Shown piece by piece: positions 1 through 12,983 of a DNA stretch of 64,000 bases (its first letter is position 1; each line of letters opens with the position of its first letter). Under the pieces are notes generated by a model, which saw nothing but the letters and a program-made list of their open reading frames with translations, was not told the DNA's origin and did not search any database. The stretch comes from Chamaelirium japonicum. Its lineage: Eukaryota > Streptophyta > Magnoliopsida > Liliales > Melanthiaceae. The stretch covers positions 40,409,949 through 40,473,948 of the forward strand of contig OX393553.1 in the NCBI GenBank assembly GCA_947650365.1, written 5' to 3'. The translations under genes were made by a program, and so were the position numbers.

Positions 1-1608
1 CACGATCCACACTACTTCATTCGTACGATCCATTCTATTTCATTCGTTCGATCTATTATTACGATCCATTCTAATTCATTCATATGATCCATTCTAATTC
101 ATTCACACAATCTATTCTAATTCATTCGTACGATCCATTCTAATTCATTAGCACGATCCATTCTAATTCATTCATACAATCCATTCTAATTCTTTTGCAC
201 GAATGTTTCCATTCTAATTCATTCGTATGATCCATTCTAATTCATTCGCACGATCCATTCTAATTCATTCGCACGGTCCATTCTAATTCATTCATACGAT
301 CCAATCTAATTCATTCATACAATCCATTCTAATTCATTCATACGATCTATTCTAATTCTTTTGCACGAATGTATCCATTCTAATTCATTCGTACGATCCA
401 TTCTAATTCATTCGAACGATCCATTCTAATTCATTCATACAATCCATTCTAATTCATTCGTACGATCCATTCTCATTCATTCATACGATCTATTCTAATT
501 CTTTCGCACGAATGTATCCATTCTAATTCATTCGTACGATCCATTCTAATTCATTCGCACTATCCATTCTAATTCATTCATACAATACCTTCTAATTCTT
601 TTGCACGAATGTATCCATACTAATTCATTCGTACGATCCATTCTAATTCATTCATACGATCCATTCTTATTCATTCCCATGAATGTATCCATTCTAATTC
701 ATAAGTACGATCCATTCTAATTCATTTATACGATCCAATCTAATTCATTCATACAATCCATTCTAATTCATTCATACGATCCATTCTAATTCATTCGTAC
801 GATCCATTCTAATTCATTCGTACGATCCATTCTAATTCATTCGCACGATCCATTCTAATTCATTCATACGATCCATTCTAATTCATTCGTACGATCCACT
901 CTAATTCATTCGCACGATCCATTCTAATTCATTCATACGATCCATTCTAATTCATTCATACAATCCATTCTAATTCTTTCACATGATCCATTCTAATTCA
1001 TTCGTACGATCCATTCTCATTCATTCGCACAATCCATTCTATTTCATTCATACGATCCATTCTATTTCATTCATACGATCCAATCTTACTCTACAATCTA
1101 TTCTTACTCAATCGTATGATCCATTCTAATTCTTTCGCACGAATGTATCCATTCTAATTCATTCGTACGATCCATTCTAATTCATTTGCACAACCCATTC
1201 TAATTCATTAATACGATCCATTCTAATTCCTTCGTACGATCCATTCTAATTCATTCGCACGAATGTATCCATTCTAATTCATTCATACGATCCAATCTAA
1301 TTCATTTGTACGATCCATTCTAATTCATTAATACGATCCAATCTAATTCATTCATACAATCCAATCTAATTCATTCGCACAATCCATTCTAATTCATTCA
1401 TACGATCCAATCTAATTCATTCATATGATCCATTCTAATTCATTCGCATGAATGTATCCATTCTAATTCATTCGTACGATCCATTATAATTCATTCATAC
1501 AATCCATTCTAATTTATTCGTACGATCCATTCTAATTCATTTGCATGATCCACTCTAATTCATTCATACGATCCAATCTAATTCATTCGTACGATCCATT
1601 CCTTCGTA
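1..1608 (+). repeat. Forward satellite block
   Basis: All units read CCATTCTAATTCATTC on the + strand. Mostly 23-bp units, with eight 28-bp units carrying GAATGTATCC or a close variant (near 199, 368, 508, 608, 680, 1141, 1260 and 1448). The block starts with a diverged unit (CACACTACTTC near 10) and an early short unit reading CTATTATTACGATCC (about 50-66). A copy of the recurrent cassette marked by CCCATGAATG lies near 664-770. No gene or other element is seen. Confidence 0.95.
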
Positions 1609-4437
1609 CGACGAATGAATTAGAATGGATCGTACGAATGAATTAGAATGGATCGTGCGAATGAATTAGAATGGATCGTACGAATGAATTAGAGTGGATA
1701 TATTCGTACGAAGGAATTAGAATGGATCGTACGAATGAATTAGAATAGATACATTCGTGCGAATGAATTAGAATGGATCGTATGAATGAATTAGAATAGA
1801 TTGTGCAAATGAATTAGAATGGATCGTGCGAATGAATTAGAATGGATCATACGAATGAATTAGAATGGATACATTCGTGCGTTCTAATTCATTCATACGA
1901 TCCATTCTAATTCAATCGCACGAATGTATCCATTCTAATTCATTCATACGATCCATTCTAATTCCATCGTACGATCCATACTAATTCGTACGAAGGATTT
2001 AGAATGGATCGTACGAAGGAATTAGAATGTACGATCTTTTCTAATTCATTCGTACGATCCATTCTAATTCATTCGTATGATCCATTCTAAGTCATTCGCA
2101 CGAATGAATCCATTCTAATTCATTCGTACGATCCATTCTAATTCATTCGTACAATCCATTCTATTTCGTTCGTACGATCCATTCTTACTCATTCGTATGA
2201 TCCATTCTAATTCATTCATACGATCCATTCTAATTCATTCATACGATCCATTCTAATTCATTCGAACGATCCATTCTAATTCATTCGCACAATCTATTCT
2301 AGTTCATTCATACGATCCATTCTAATTCATTCGCACGAATGTATCCATTCTAATTCATTCGTACGATCCATTCTAATTCCTTCGTATGATCCATTCTAAT
2401 TCATTCGCACAATCCATTCTAATTCATTCATACGATCTATTCTAATTCTTTCCCACGAATGTATCCATTCTAATTCATTCGCATGAATGTATCCACTCTA
2501 ATTCATTCGTATGATCCATTCTAATTCCTTCGTACGATCCATTCTATTTCATTCGTACAATCCATTCTTACTTATTCGTACGAAGAAATTAGAATGGATC
2601 GTGCGAATGAATTAGAATGGATCTTACGAATGAATTAGAATGGATCGTGCGAATGAATTAGAATGGATCGTACGAATGAATTAGAGTGGATATATTCGTA
2701 CGAAGGAATTAGAATGGATCGTACGAATGAAATAGTATAGATGGTACGAATGAATGAATTTGGATCGTGCTAATGAATTAGAATGGATCGTACGAATTAC
2801 GAATAAATTAGAATGAATTAGAATGGATCGTACGAATTACGAATTACGAATGAATTAGAATGGATCGTACGAATTACGAATGAATTAGAATGGATCGTAC
2901 GAATTACGAATGAATTAGAATGGATCGTACGAATGAATTAGAATGGATACATTCGTGCGAATGAATTAGAATGGATCATACGAATGAGTAAGAATGGATC
3001 GTACGAATGAAATAGAATGGATTGTACGATCCATTCTAATTCATTCGTACAATCCATTCTATTTCATTCGTACGATCCATTCTTACTCATTCGTACAATC
3101 CATTCTAATTCATTCGCACGAATGTATCCATTCTAATTCATTCGTACGATCCATTCTAATTCATTCGCACGATCTATTCTAATTCATTCGTACGATCCAT
3201 TCTAATTCTTTCGTACAATCCATTCTAATTCCTTCGTACGATCCATTCTAATTCATTCGTACGATCCATTCTAATTCATTCGTATGATCCATTCTAATTC
3301 ATTCGCACGATCCATTCTAATTCATTCACACGAATGTATCCATTCGTACGAATGAAATAGAATGGATCGTACAAATGAATTAGAATGGATAAATTCGTGC
3401 GAATGAATTAGAATGGATTGTATGAATGAATTAGATTGGATCGTATAAATGAATTAGAATGGATCGTACGTATGAATTAGAATGGATACATTAATGGGAA
3501 TGAATAAGAATGGATCGTATGGATACATTCGTGCGAATGAATTAGAATGGATAGATTCGTGCGAATGAATTAGAATGGATCGTATGAATGAATTAGATTG
3601 GATCGTATGAATGAAATAGAATGGATCGTATGAAGGAATTAGAATGGATCGTACGTATGAAGGAATATGAATTAGAATGGATCGTGCGAATGATTTAGAA
3701 TGGATCGTACGAATGAAATAGAATGGATCGTACGAATGAATTAGGATGGATAAATTCGTGCAAATGAATTAGAATGGATCATACGAATGAGTAAGAATGG
3801 ATCGTACGAATGAGTAAGAATGGATCGTACGAATGAGTAAGAATGGATCGTACGTATGATCCATTCTAATTCATTCGTACGATCCATTCTAATTCATTCG
3901 TACAATCCATTCTATTTTATTCGTACGATCGATTCTTACTCATTCCTACGATCCATTCTAATTCATTCACACGAATGTATCCATTCTAATTCATTTGTAC
4001 GATCAATTCTAATTCATTCGTACGATCCATTCTAATTCATTCGTATGATCCATTCTAATTCATTCCCACGATCCATTCAAATTCATTCGTACGATCCATT
4101 CTAATTCATTCGCAGGAATGTATACATTCTAATTCATTCGTACAATCCATTCTAATTCATTCGTACGATGCATTCTAATTCCTTCGTACGATCCATTCTA
4201 ATTCCTTCGTACGTAGGATCCATTCTAATTTTTTCGTACGATCCATTCGATTTCATTCGTATGATCCATTCTAATTCCTTCGTACGATCCATTCTTATTC
4301 ATTCGTACAATCCATTCTAATTCATTTGTACATTCGCACGATCCATTCTAATTCATTCATACGATCCATTCTAATTCATTCGCACAATCCATTCTATTTC
4401 ATTCGTACGATCCATTCTATTTCATTCGTACGATCCG
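1609..4437. repeat. Mosaic of short inverted satellite blocks
   Basis: Orientation alternates: reverse 1609-1880, forward 1881-1989, reverse 1990-2030, forward 2031-2579, reverse 2580-3026, forward 3027-3347, reverse 3348-3855, forward 3856-4437. The switch near 3347 is a perfect palindrome, CATTCGTACGAATG, made by abutting two opposite units. The block 1871-2060 is a compact double inversion found again near 44.5 and 55.7 kb. An open frame of 62 codons at 2994-3182 only reflects units with CTATTTC in place of CTAATTC and is not called a gene. Confidence 0.92.
2793..2930 (-). repeat. Local 30-bp satellite variant (7-bp CGAATTA expansion)
   Basis: Several consecutive reverse units carry an extra CGAATTA, reading GTACGAATTACGAATG where a normal unit reads GTACGAATG, so the unit grows to 30 bp or more. 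One unit has two extra steps. The variant is clustered here and was not seen as a run elsewhere in the window, which suggests recent local slippage followed by short-range amplification. Confidence 0.85.
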
Positions 4438-4754
4438 ATCGTACGAATGAATTTGAATGGATATATTCGTGCAAATGAATTAGAATGGATCGTATGAATG
4501 AATTTGAATGGATCGTACGAATGAATTAGAATGGATCGTACGAATGAATTAGAATGGATCATGCGAATGAGTAAGAATGGATCGTATGAATGAATTAGAT
4601 TGGACCATATGACTGAATTAGAATGGATCGTGCGAATGAATAAAAATGGATCGTATGAATGAAATAGAAAGGATTGTACGAATGAATTAGAATGGATCGT
4701 ACGAATGAATTAGAATGGATCGTATGAATGAATTAGAATGGACCGTGCGAATGA

Positions 4755-4774
4755 ATTCTAATTCATTCGTACGT
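4755..4774 (+). repeat. Single-unit forward island in a reverse block
   Basis: The reverse array reads GTGCGAATGAATT and turns at once into CTAATTCATTCGTAC, then returns to reverse with GTGCGAATG. The turn creates an EcoRI-type GAATTC palindrome. The same island recurs at about 15952, 25526 and 34792, so it is an inherited marker and not an isolated event. Confidence 0.88.
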
Positions 4775-5924
4775 GCGAATGAATTAGAATGGATCGTATG
4801 AATGAATTAGATTGGATCGTACGAATGCATTAGAATGGATCATGCGAATGAATTAGAATGGATCGTACGTGTGAATGAATTAGAATGGATTGTACGAATG
4901 AATTAGAATGGATTGTATGAATGAATTAGGATGGATCGTGCGAATGAATTAGAATGGATCGTATGAATGAATTAGAATAGATCGTACGAATGAATTAGAA
5001 TGGATCGTATTAATGAATTAGAATGGATCATGCGAATGAATTAGAATGGATCGTACGAATGAATTAGAATGGATCATATGAAGGAATTAGATTGGATATA
5101 TTCGTGCGAATGAATTAGAATGGATCGTACGAATTAATTAGAATGGATCGTGCGAATGAATTAGAATGGATACATTCGTGCGAATGAATTAGAATGGATT
5201 GTGCGAATGAAATAGAATATATCATACGAATGAATTAGAATAGATCGTACGAATGAATTAGAATGGATACATTCGTGCGAATGAATTAGAATGGATCGTA
5301 CGAATGAGTAAGAATGGATTGTACGAATGAATTAGAATTGATCGTGCGTATGAATTAGAATGGATCGTATGAATGAATTAGAATGGATCGTAATAATGGA
5401 TCGTACGAATGAAATAGAATAGATCGTACGAATGAATTAGCATTGATCGTGCTAATGAATTAGAATGGAACGTACGAATGAATTAGAATAGATTGTGCGA
5501 ATGAATTAGAATGGATCGTACGAATGAATTAGAATGGATAAATTCGTGCGAATGAATAAGAATGGATTGTATGAATGAATTAGATTGGATCGTATAAATG
5601 AATTAGAATGGATCGTACGTATGAATTAGAATGGATACATTCATGGGAATGAATAAGAATGGATCGTACGAAGGAATTAGAATGGATCATACGAATGAAA
5701 TATAATGGGTCGTACAAAGGAATTAGAATGGATCGTACGAAGGAATTAGAATGGATCGTACGAAGGAATTAGAATGGATCGTACGAATGAATTAGAACGG
5801 ATACATTCGTGCGAATGAATTAGAATGGATCGTACGAATGAGTAAGAATGGATCGTACGAATGAAATAGAATGGATATATTCGTGCAAATGAATTAGAAT
5901 GGATCGTATGAATGAATTAGAATG

Positions 5925-6575
5925 GATACATTCGTGCGAAAGAATTAGAATGGATCGTATGAATGAATTAGAATGGATCGTATGAATGAATTAGAATGGA
6001 TCTTACGAATGAAATAGAATGGATCGTACGTATGAATTAGAATGGATCGTGCGAATGAATTAGAATGGATCGTACGAATGAATTAGAATGGATCGTATGA
6101 ATGAATTAGAATGGATCGTACAAAGGATGGATACATTCATGCGAATGAATTAGAATGGATCGTACGAATGAATTAGAATGGATCGTACGAATGAATTAGA
6201 ATGGATCGTATGAATGAATTAGAATGGATCGTACGAATGAATTAGAATGGATACATTCGTGCGAAAGAATTAGAATGGATCGTATGAATGAATTAGAATG
6301 GATCGTATGAATGAATTAGAATGGATCTTACGAATGAAATAGAATGGATCGTACGTATGAATTAGAATGGATCGTGCGAATGAATTAGAATGGATCGTAC
6401 GAATGAATTAGAATGGATCGTATGAATGAATTAGAATGGATCGCACAAAGGATGGATACATTCGTGCGAATGAATTAGAATGGATCGTACGAATGAATTA
6501 GAATGGATTGTACGAATGAATTAGAATGGATCGTATGAATGAATTAGAATGGATCATATAAATGAGTAAGAATGG
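5925..6575 (-). repeat. 325-bp tandem duplication inside the satellite
   Basis: Two adjacent copies share a series of rare variants in the same order: GTGCGAAAG, GATCTTACG (near 5999 and 6324), CGTACGTATG, and a truncated unit CAAAGGATGG (near 6121 and 6446). Two independent markers give the same offset of 325 bp. The edges are approximate because flanking units are alike. Confidence 0.85.
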
Positions 6576-8172
6576 ATCATACGAATGAATTAGAATTGAT
6601 CGTACGAAGGAATTAGAATGGATCGTACGAATGAATTATAATGGATACATTCGTGCTAATGACTTAGAATGGATCGAACGAATGAATTAGAATTGATTGT
6701 GCGAATGAATTAGAATGGATCGTACCAATGAATTAGAATGGATCGTAATAATGGATCGTACGAATGAATTAGAATGGATCGTACGAATGAATTAGCATGG
6801 ATCGTGCTAAGGAATTAGAATGGATCGTACGAAGGAATTAGAATGGATCATACGAATGAATTAGAATAGATATATTCATGCAAATGAATTAGAATGGATC
6901 GTATGAATGAATTAGATTGGATCGTATGAATGAATTAGAATGGATCGTATGAATGAATTAGAATGGGTCGTACGTATGAATTAGAATGGATCGTGCGAAT
7001 GAATTAGAATGGATCGTATGAATGAATTAGAATGGATCGTACGAATGAAATATAATGGATCGTACGAATGAATTAGAATGGATCGTACGAATGAATTAGA
7101 ATAGATCGTACGAAGGAATTAGAATGGATCATACGAATGAATTAGAATGGATCGTACGAATAAATTAGAATGGATCGTGTGAAAGAATTAGAATGGATTG
7201 TATGAATGAATTAGAATGGATCGTATGAATGAATTAGATTGGATCGTATTAACGAATTAGAATGGATCGTGCGAATGAATTAGAATGGATCGTACGAATG
7301 AATTAGAATGGATCCTACGAAAGAATTAGAATGGATCGTGCGAATGAATTAGAATGGATCGTACGAAGGAATTAGAATGGATCGTACGAAGGAATTAGAT
7401 TGGATGGTACGAAGGAATTAGAATGGATCGTACGAATGAATTAGAATGGATCGTATGAATGAATTAGAATGGATCGTACGAATGAATTAGAATGGATCGT
7501 ATGAATGAATTAGAATGGATCGTACGAAGGAATTAGAATGGATCGTACGAATGAATTAGAATGGATCGTAATAATGGATCGTACGTATGAATTTGTATGT
7601 ATGAATGAATTAGAATGGATCGAATTAGAATGGATCGTACGAAGGAATTAGAATGGATCGTACGAATGAATTAGAGTGGATACATTCGTGCGAATGAATT
7701 AGAATGGATCGTACGAATAAGTAAGAATGGATCGTAGGAATGAAATAGAATGGATCGTACTTATCAATTAGAATGGATACATTCATGGGAATGAATTAGA
7801 ATGGATCATACGAAGGAATTAGAATAGATCGTACGAATGAATTAGAATGGATGCATTCGTGCAAAAGAATTAGAATGGATCGTACGAATGAGTAAGAATG
7901 GATTGTACGAATGAATTAGAATGGATCGTGCGAATAAATAAGAATGGATCGTGCGAATGAATTAGAATGGATCTGGATACATTCGTGCGAATGAATTAGA
8001 ATGGATCGTACGAATGAATTAGAATGGATCGTACGAATGAATTAGAATGGATCGTGTGAAAGAATTAGAATGGATTGTATGAATGAATTAGAATGGATCG
8101 TTTGAATGAATTAGATTGGATCGTATTAATGAATTAGAATGGATCGTGCGAATGAATTAGAATGGATCGTAC

Positions 8173-9264
8173 GGATCCATTCTATTTCATTCGTATGATC
8201 CATTCTAATTCCTTCGTACGACCCATTCTTATTCATTACCATGAATGTATCCATTGTAATTCATACGTAAGATCCATTCTAATTCATTTATACGATCCAA
8301 TCTAATTCATTCATACAATCCATTCTAATTCATTTGCACAAATTTATCCATTCTAATTCATTCGTACGATCCATTCTAATTCATTCGCACAATCTATTCT
8401 AATTCATTCGTACGTTCCATTCTAATTCATTAGCACGATCCATGCTATGTCATTCGTACGATCCATTCTATTCATTCGTACGATCCATTCCAATTCATTC
8501 GTACGATCCATTCTAATTCATTTGTATGATCCATTCTAATTCATTCGTACGATCTATTCTAATTCATTCGTACGATGCATTATAAATCATTAGCACGATC
8601 CATTCTAATTCATTCATACAATCCATTCTAATTCTTTTCCACGAATGTATCAATTCTAATTCATTCGTACAATCCATTCTAATTCATTCGCACGATTGAT
8701 TCTAATTCATTCGCACAATCCATTCTAATTCATTCATACGATCCAATCTAATTCATTCATACGACCCATTCTAATTCATTCGCACGAATGTATCTATTCT
8801 AATTCATTCGTACGATCCATTCTAATTCATTCATACGATCCATTCTAATTCATTCGCACTCATACGATCCAATCTAATTCATTCGCACGAATGTATCCAT
8901 TCTAATTCATTCGTATGATCCATTCTAATTCATTCGCACAATCTATTCTAATTCATTCGTACGATCCATTCTAATTCATTTGTACGATCCATTCTAATTC
9001 ATTCGTTTGATCCATTCTAATTCATTCGCATGATCTATTCTAATTCATTCGCACCATCCATTCTAATTCATTCGTACGATCCATTCTAATTCATTAGCAC
9101 GATCCATTCTAATTAATTCGTACGATCCATTCTAATTCATTTATACGATCCAATCTAATTCATTCATACGATCCATTCTAATTCTTTCGCACGAATGTAT
9201 CCATTCTAATTCATTCGTATGATTCGTTCTAATTCATTAGCACGAAAAAACACGATCCACTCAT
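8173..9264 (+). repeat. Forward satellite block
   Basis: Forward units with a copy of the recurrent cassette (ATTACCATGAATG near 8235) followed downstream by TTAGCACGATCCATGCT (near 8430). The last units are aberrant: an A6 run (about 9245-9250) followed by CACGATCCACTCATG lies at the switch to reverse orientation. This is the least satellite-like stretch in the window. It is too short to be a recognisable insertion. Confidence 0.93.
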
Positions 9265-9860
9265 GTACGAATAAATTAGGATGAATTAGAATGGATTGTA
9301 TGAATGAATTAGAATGGATCGTGCGAATGAATTAGAATGGATCGTGCGAATGAATTAGAATGGATCGTACGAAGGAATTAGAATGGATCGTACGAATGAA
9401 TTCGAATGTATCCATTCTAATTCATTCGTACGATCCATTCTAATTCCTTTGTACGATCCATTCTAATTCATTTGTACGATCCATTCTAATTCATTCGCAC
9501 GATCCATTCTAATTCATTCGTACGATCCATTCTAATTCATTCATACGATCCATTCTAATTCAATCATACGATCTTTTCTAATTCTTTCGCACGAATGTAT
9601 CCATTCTAATTCATTCGTACGATCCATTCTAATTCATTCGCACGATCCATTCTAATTCATTCATACAATCCATTCTAATTCTTTTTCATGAATGTATCCA
9701 TTCTAATTCATTCGTACAATCCATTCTAATTCATTCGTACGATCCATTCTAATTCATTCGCATGATCCATTCTAATTCATTCATACGATCCAATCTAATT
9801 CATTCATACGATCCATTCTAATTCATTCGCACGAATGTATCCATTCTAATTCATTCGTAT
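9265..9860. repeat. Small reverse block then forward block
   Basis: Reverse units at 9265-9402 are followed by forward units at 9403-9860. The reverse-to-forward turn near 9402 reads GAATGAATTCGAATGTATCC, so the GAATG half-dyad of a 28-bp unit lies at the break. The forward block ends in TCATTCGTATATGTAAG, a slightly damaged join into the next reverse block. Confidence 0.92.
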
Positions 9861-12442
9861 ATGTAAGAATGAATTAGAATGGATCGTACGAATCAGTTAG
9901 AGTTGATACATTCGTGCGAATGAATTAGAATGGATCGTATGAATAAATTAGATTGGATCGTATGAATGAATTAGAAGGGATCATGCGAATGAATTAGAAT
10001 GGATCATACGAATGAATTAGAATGGATACATTCGTGCAAATGCAAAAGAATTAGAATGGATTGTATGAATGAATTTGAATAGATCGTGCGAATGAATTAG
10101 AATGGATACATTTGTGCGAATGATTTAGAATGGATCGTATGAATGAATTAGATTGGATCGTATGAATGAAATAGAATGGATCGTGCGAATGAAATAGAAT
10201 GGATCGTACGAATGAATTAGGATGGATCGTATGAATGAATTAGAATGGATCGAACTTATGAATTAGAATGGATCCTACGAATGAATTAGAATGGATCCTA
10301 CGAAGGAATTAGAATGGATCGTATGAATGAAATAGAATGGATCGTACGAATGAATTAGAATGGATCGTGTGAAAGAATTAGAATGGATCGTATGAATGAA
10401 TTAGAATGGATCGTATGAATGAATTAGAATGGATCGTACGAAGGAATTAGAATGGATCGTACGAATGAATTAGAATGGATCGTATGAATGAATTAGAATG
10501 GATCGTGCGAATGAATTAGAATGGATCGTATGAATGAAATAGAATGGATCGTATGAATTTGAATGGATCGTACGAATGAAATAGAATGGATCATACGAAT
10601 GAATTAGAATAGATTGTGCGAATGAATTAGAATGGATCATACGAATGAATTAAAATGAATCGTATGAATGAATTAGAATGGATCGTGCGAATGAAGTAGA
10701 ATGGATCGTACGTACGAAGGAATTAGAATGTATCGTACGAAGGAATTAGAATGGATCATACAAATGAATTGGAATAGATTGTGCGAATGAATTAGAATGG
10801 ATCGTGCAAATGAATTAGAATGGATCGTACGAATGAATTAGAATGGATCGTACGAATGAATTAGAATGGATCGTATGAATGAATTAGAATGGATCGTACA
10901 AAGGAATTAGAATGGATCGTACGAATAAATTAGAATGGATCGTATGAATGAATTAGAATGGATCGTACGAATGAATTAGAATGGATACATTCGTGCAAAA
11001 GAATTAGAATGGATTGTATGAATGAATTAGAATGGATCGTGCGAATGAATTAGAATGGATCATGATCGTACGAAGGAATTAGAATGGATCGTACGAATGA
11101 ATTAGAATGGATCGTATGAATGAAATAGAATGGATCGTATGATTTAGAATGGATCGTACGAAGGAATTAGAATGGATCGTATGAATGAATTAGATTGGAT
11201 CGTATTAATGAATTAGAATGGATCGTACGAATGAATTAGAATGGATCGTACGAATGAATTAGAATGGATACGAATGGATCGTACGAAGGAATTAGAATGG
11301 ATCGTACGAATGAATTAGAATGGATCGTATGAATGAATTAGAATGGATCGTACGAATGAATTAGAATGGATCGTACGAATGAGTAAGAATGATTTGTACG
11401 AATAAATTAGAATGGATCGTGCGAATGAATTAGAATGGATCATACGAATGAATTAGAATGGATCGTACGAATGAATTAGAATGGATCGTGCCAATGAATT
11501 AGAATTGATCGTACGAATGAATTAGAATAGATTATGCGAATGAATTAGAATGGATCATACGAATGAATTAGAATGAATACATTCGTGCGAATGAATTAGA
11601 ATGGATCGTACGAATGAGTAAGAATGGATCGTAAGAATGAAATAGAATGGATTGTACGAATGAATTAGAATGGATTCATTCGTGCGAATGAATTAGAATA
11701 GATCGTGCGAATGAATTAGAATGGATCGTATGAATGAATTAGAATGGATACATTCGTGCAAAAGAATTAGAATGGATTGTTTGAATGAATTAGAATGGAT
11801 CGTGCTAATGAATTAGAATGGATCGTACGAATGAATTAGAATAGATTGTGCGAATAAATTAGAATGGATCGTACGAATGAATTAGAATGGATCGTAATAA
11901 TGGATCGTACGAATGAAATAGAATGGATCGTACGAATGAATTAGCATGGATCGTGCTAACGAATTAGAATGGAATGTACGAATGAATTAGAATAGATTGT
12001 GCGAATGAATTAGATTGGATCGTACGAATGAATTAGAATGGATCGTACGAATGAATTAGAATGGATACATTCGTGCAAATGAATTAGAATGGATCGTACG
12101 AATGAGTAAGAATGGATCGTACGAATGAAATAGAATGGATTGTACGAATAAATTAGAATGGATTTATTCGTGCGAATGAATTAGAATGGATCGTGCGAAT
12201 GAATTAGAATGGATCGTATGAATAAATTAGAATGGATGAATTCGTGTGAATGAATTAGAATGGATCATACGAATGAATTAGAATGGATCGTACGAAGGAA
12301 TTAGAATGGATCGTACAAATGAATTAGAATGGATACATTCGTGCGAATTAATTAGAATCGATCGTACAAAATGAGTAAGAATGGATCGTACGAATGAAAT
12401 AGAATGGATTGTACGTATCAATTAGAATTGATACATTCGTGA
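9861..12442 (-). repeat. Long reverse satellite block
   Basis: About 2.6 kb of reverse units. Many carry GAAGGAATTAG in place of GAATGAATTAG, and 28-bp units are regular. The TTAGCA/TGCTAA pair occurs near 11941, and the 13-bp short unit GATCGTAATAATG near 11885. Ordered runs of GAGTAAG, GAAATAG and GATTGTACG units recur (for example near 11610 and 12100). No gene seen. Confidence 0.95.
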
Positions 12443-12983
12443 CCATGCATTCTAATTCATTCATACGATCCATTCTAGTTCATTCGCACGTACGAATGAA
12501 TTAGAATGGATCATACGAATGAAATAGATGGATACATTCGTGCGAATGAATTAGAATAGATTGTATGAATGAATTAGATTGGATTGTATGAATGAATTAG
12601 AATGGATCGTGCGAATTAATTAGAATGGATCGTATGAATGAATTAGATTGGTTCGTATTCATACGATCCAATCTAATTTATTGATACGATCCATTCTAAT
12701 TCATTCGTATGATCCATTCTAATTCCTTTGTACGATCCATTGTATTTCATTCGTACGATCCATTCTTACTCATTCGTATGATCCAGTCTAATTCATTCGC
12801 ACGAATGTATCCATTCTAATTCATTCATACAATCCATTCTAATTCATTCGTACGATCCATTCTAATTCATTCGCACGAATGTATCCATTCTAATTCATTC
12901 GTACGATCCATTCTAATTCATTCGCACGAATGTATCCATTCTAATTCATTCGTACGATCCATTCTAATTCCTTCGTACGATCC
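12443..12983. repeat. Short inverted satellite blocks
   Basis: Forward 12443-12489, reverse 12490-12656, forward 12657-12983. The last forward block contains three closely spaced 28-bp units and ends in CTTCGTACGATCCAATG, a turn into reverse units that recurs near 17030, 30769 and 35833. From about 12733 the sequence matches the segment starting near 30570. Confidence 0.92.

Larger units (their letters stand above)
4438..8172 (-). repeat. Long reverse satellite block
   Basis: About 3.7 kb of units reading GAATGAATTAGAATGG, broken by one forward unit at about 4755-4774. Contains 28-bp units (GATACATTCGTGCG), short 13-bp units reading GATCGTAATAATG (near 5386, 6745 and 7560), TTAGCA/TGCTAA paired variants (5437, 6792) and a 325-bp tandem duplication. 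The end near 8172 joins reverse to forward through CGTACGGATCC. No gene seen. Confidence 0.95.

Noticed and set aside
2994-3182. 62-codon open frame
   Set aside because: Begins in reverse units and crosses an orientation switch near 3027. Its open length comes from CTATTTC variants.
9241-9264. Short foreign insertion at the A6 patch
   Set aside because: Only about 25 bp, still containing GATCC, and better read as a damaged unit or filler at a switch.
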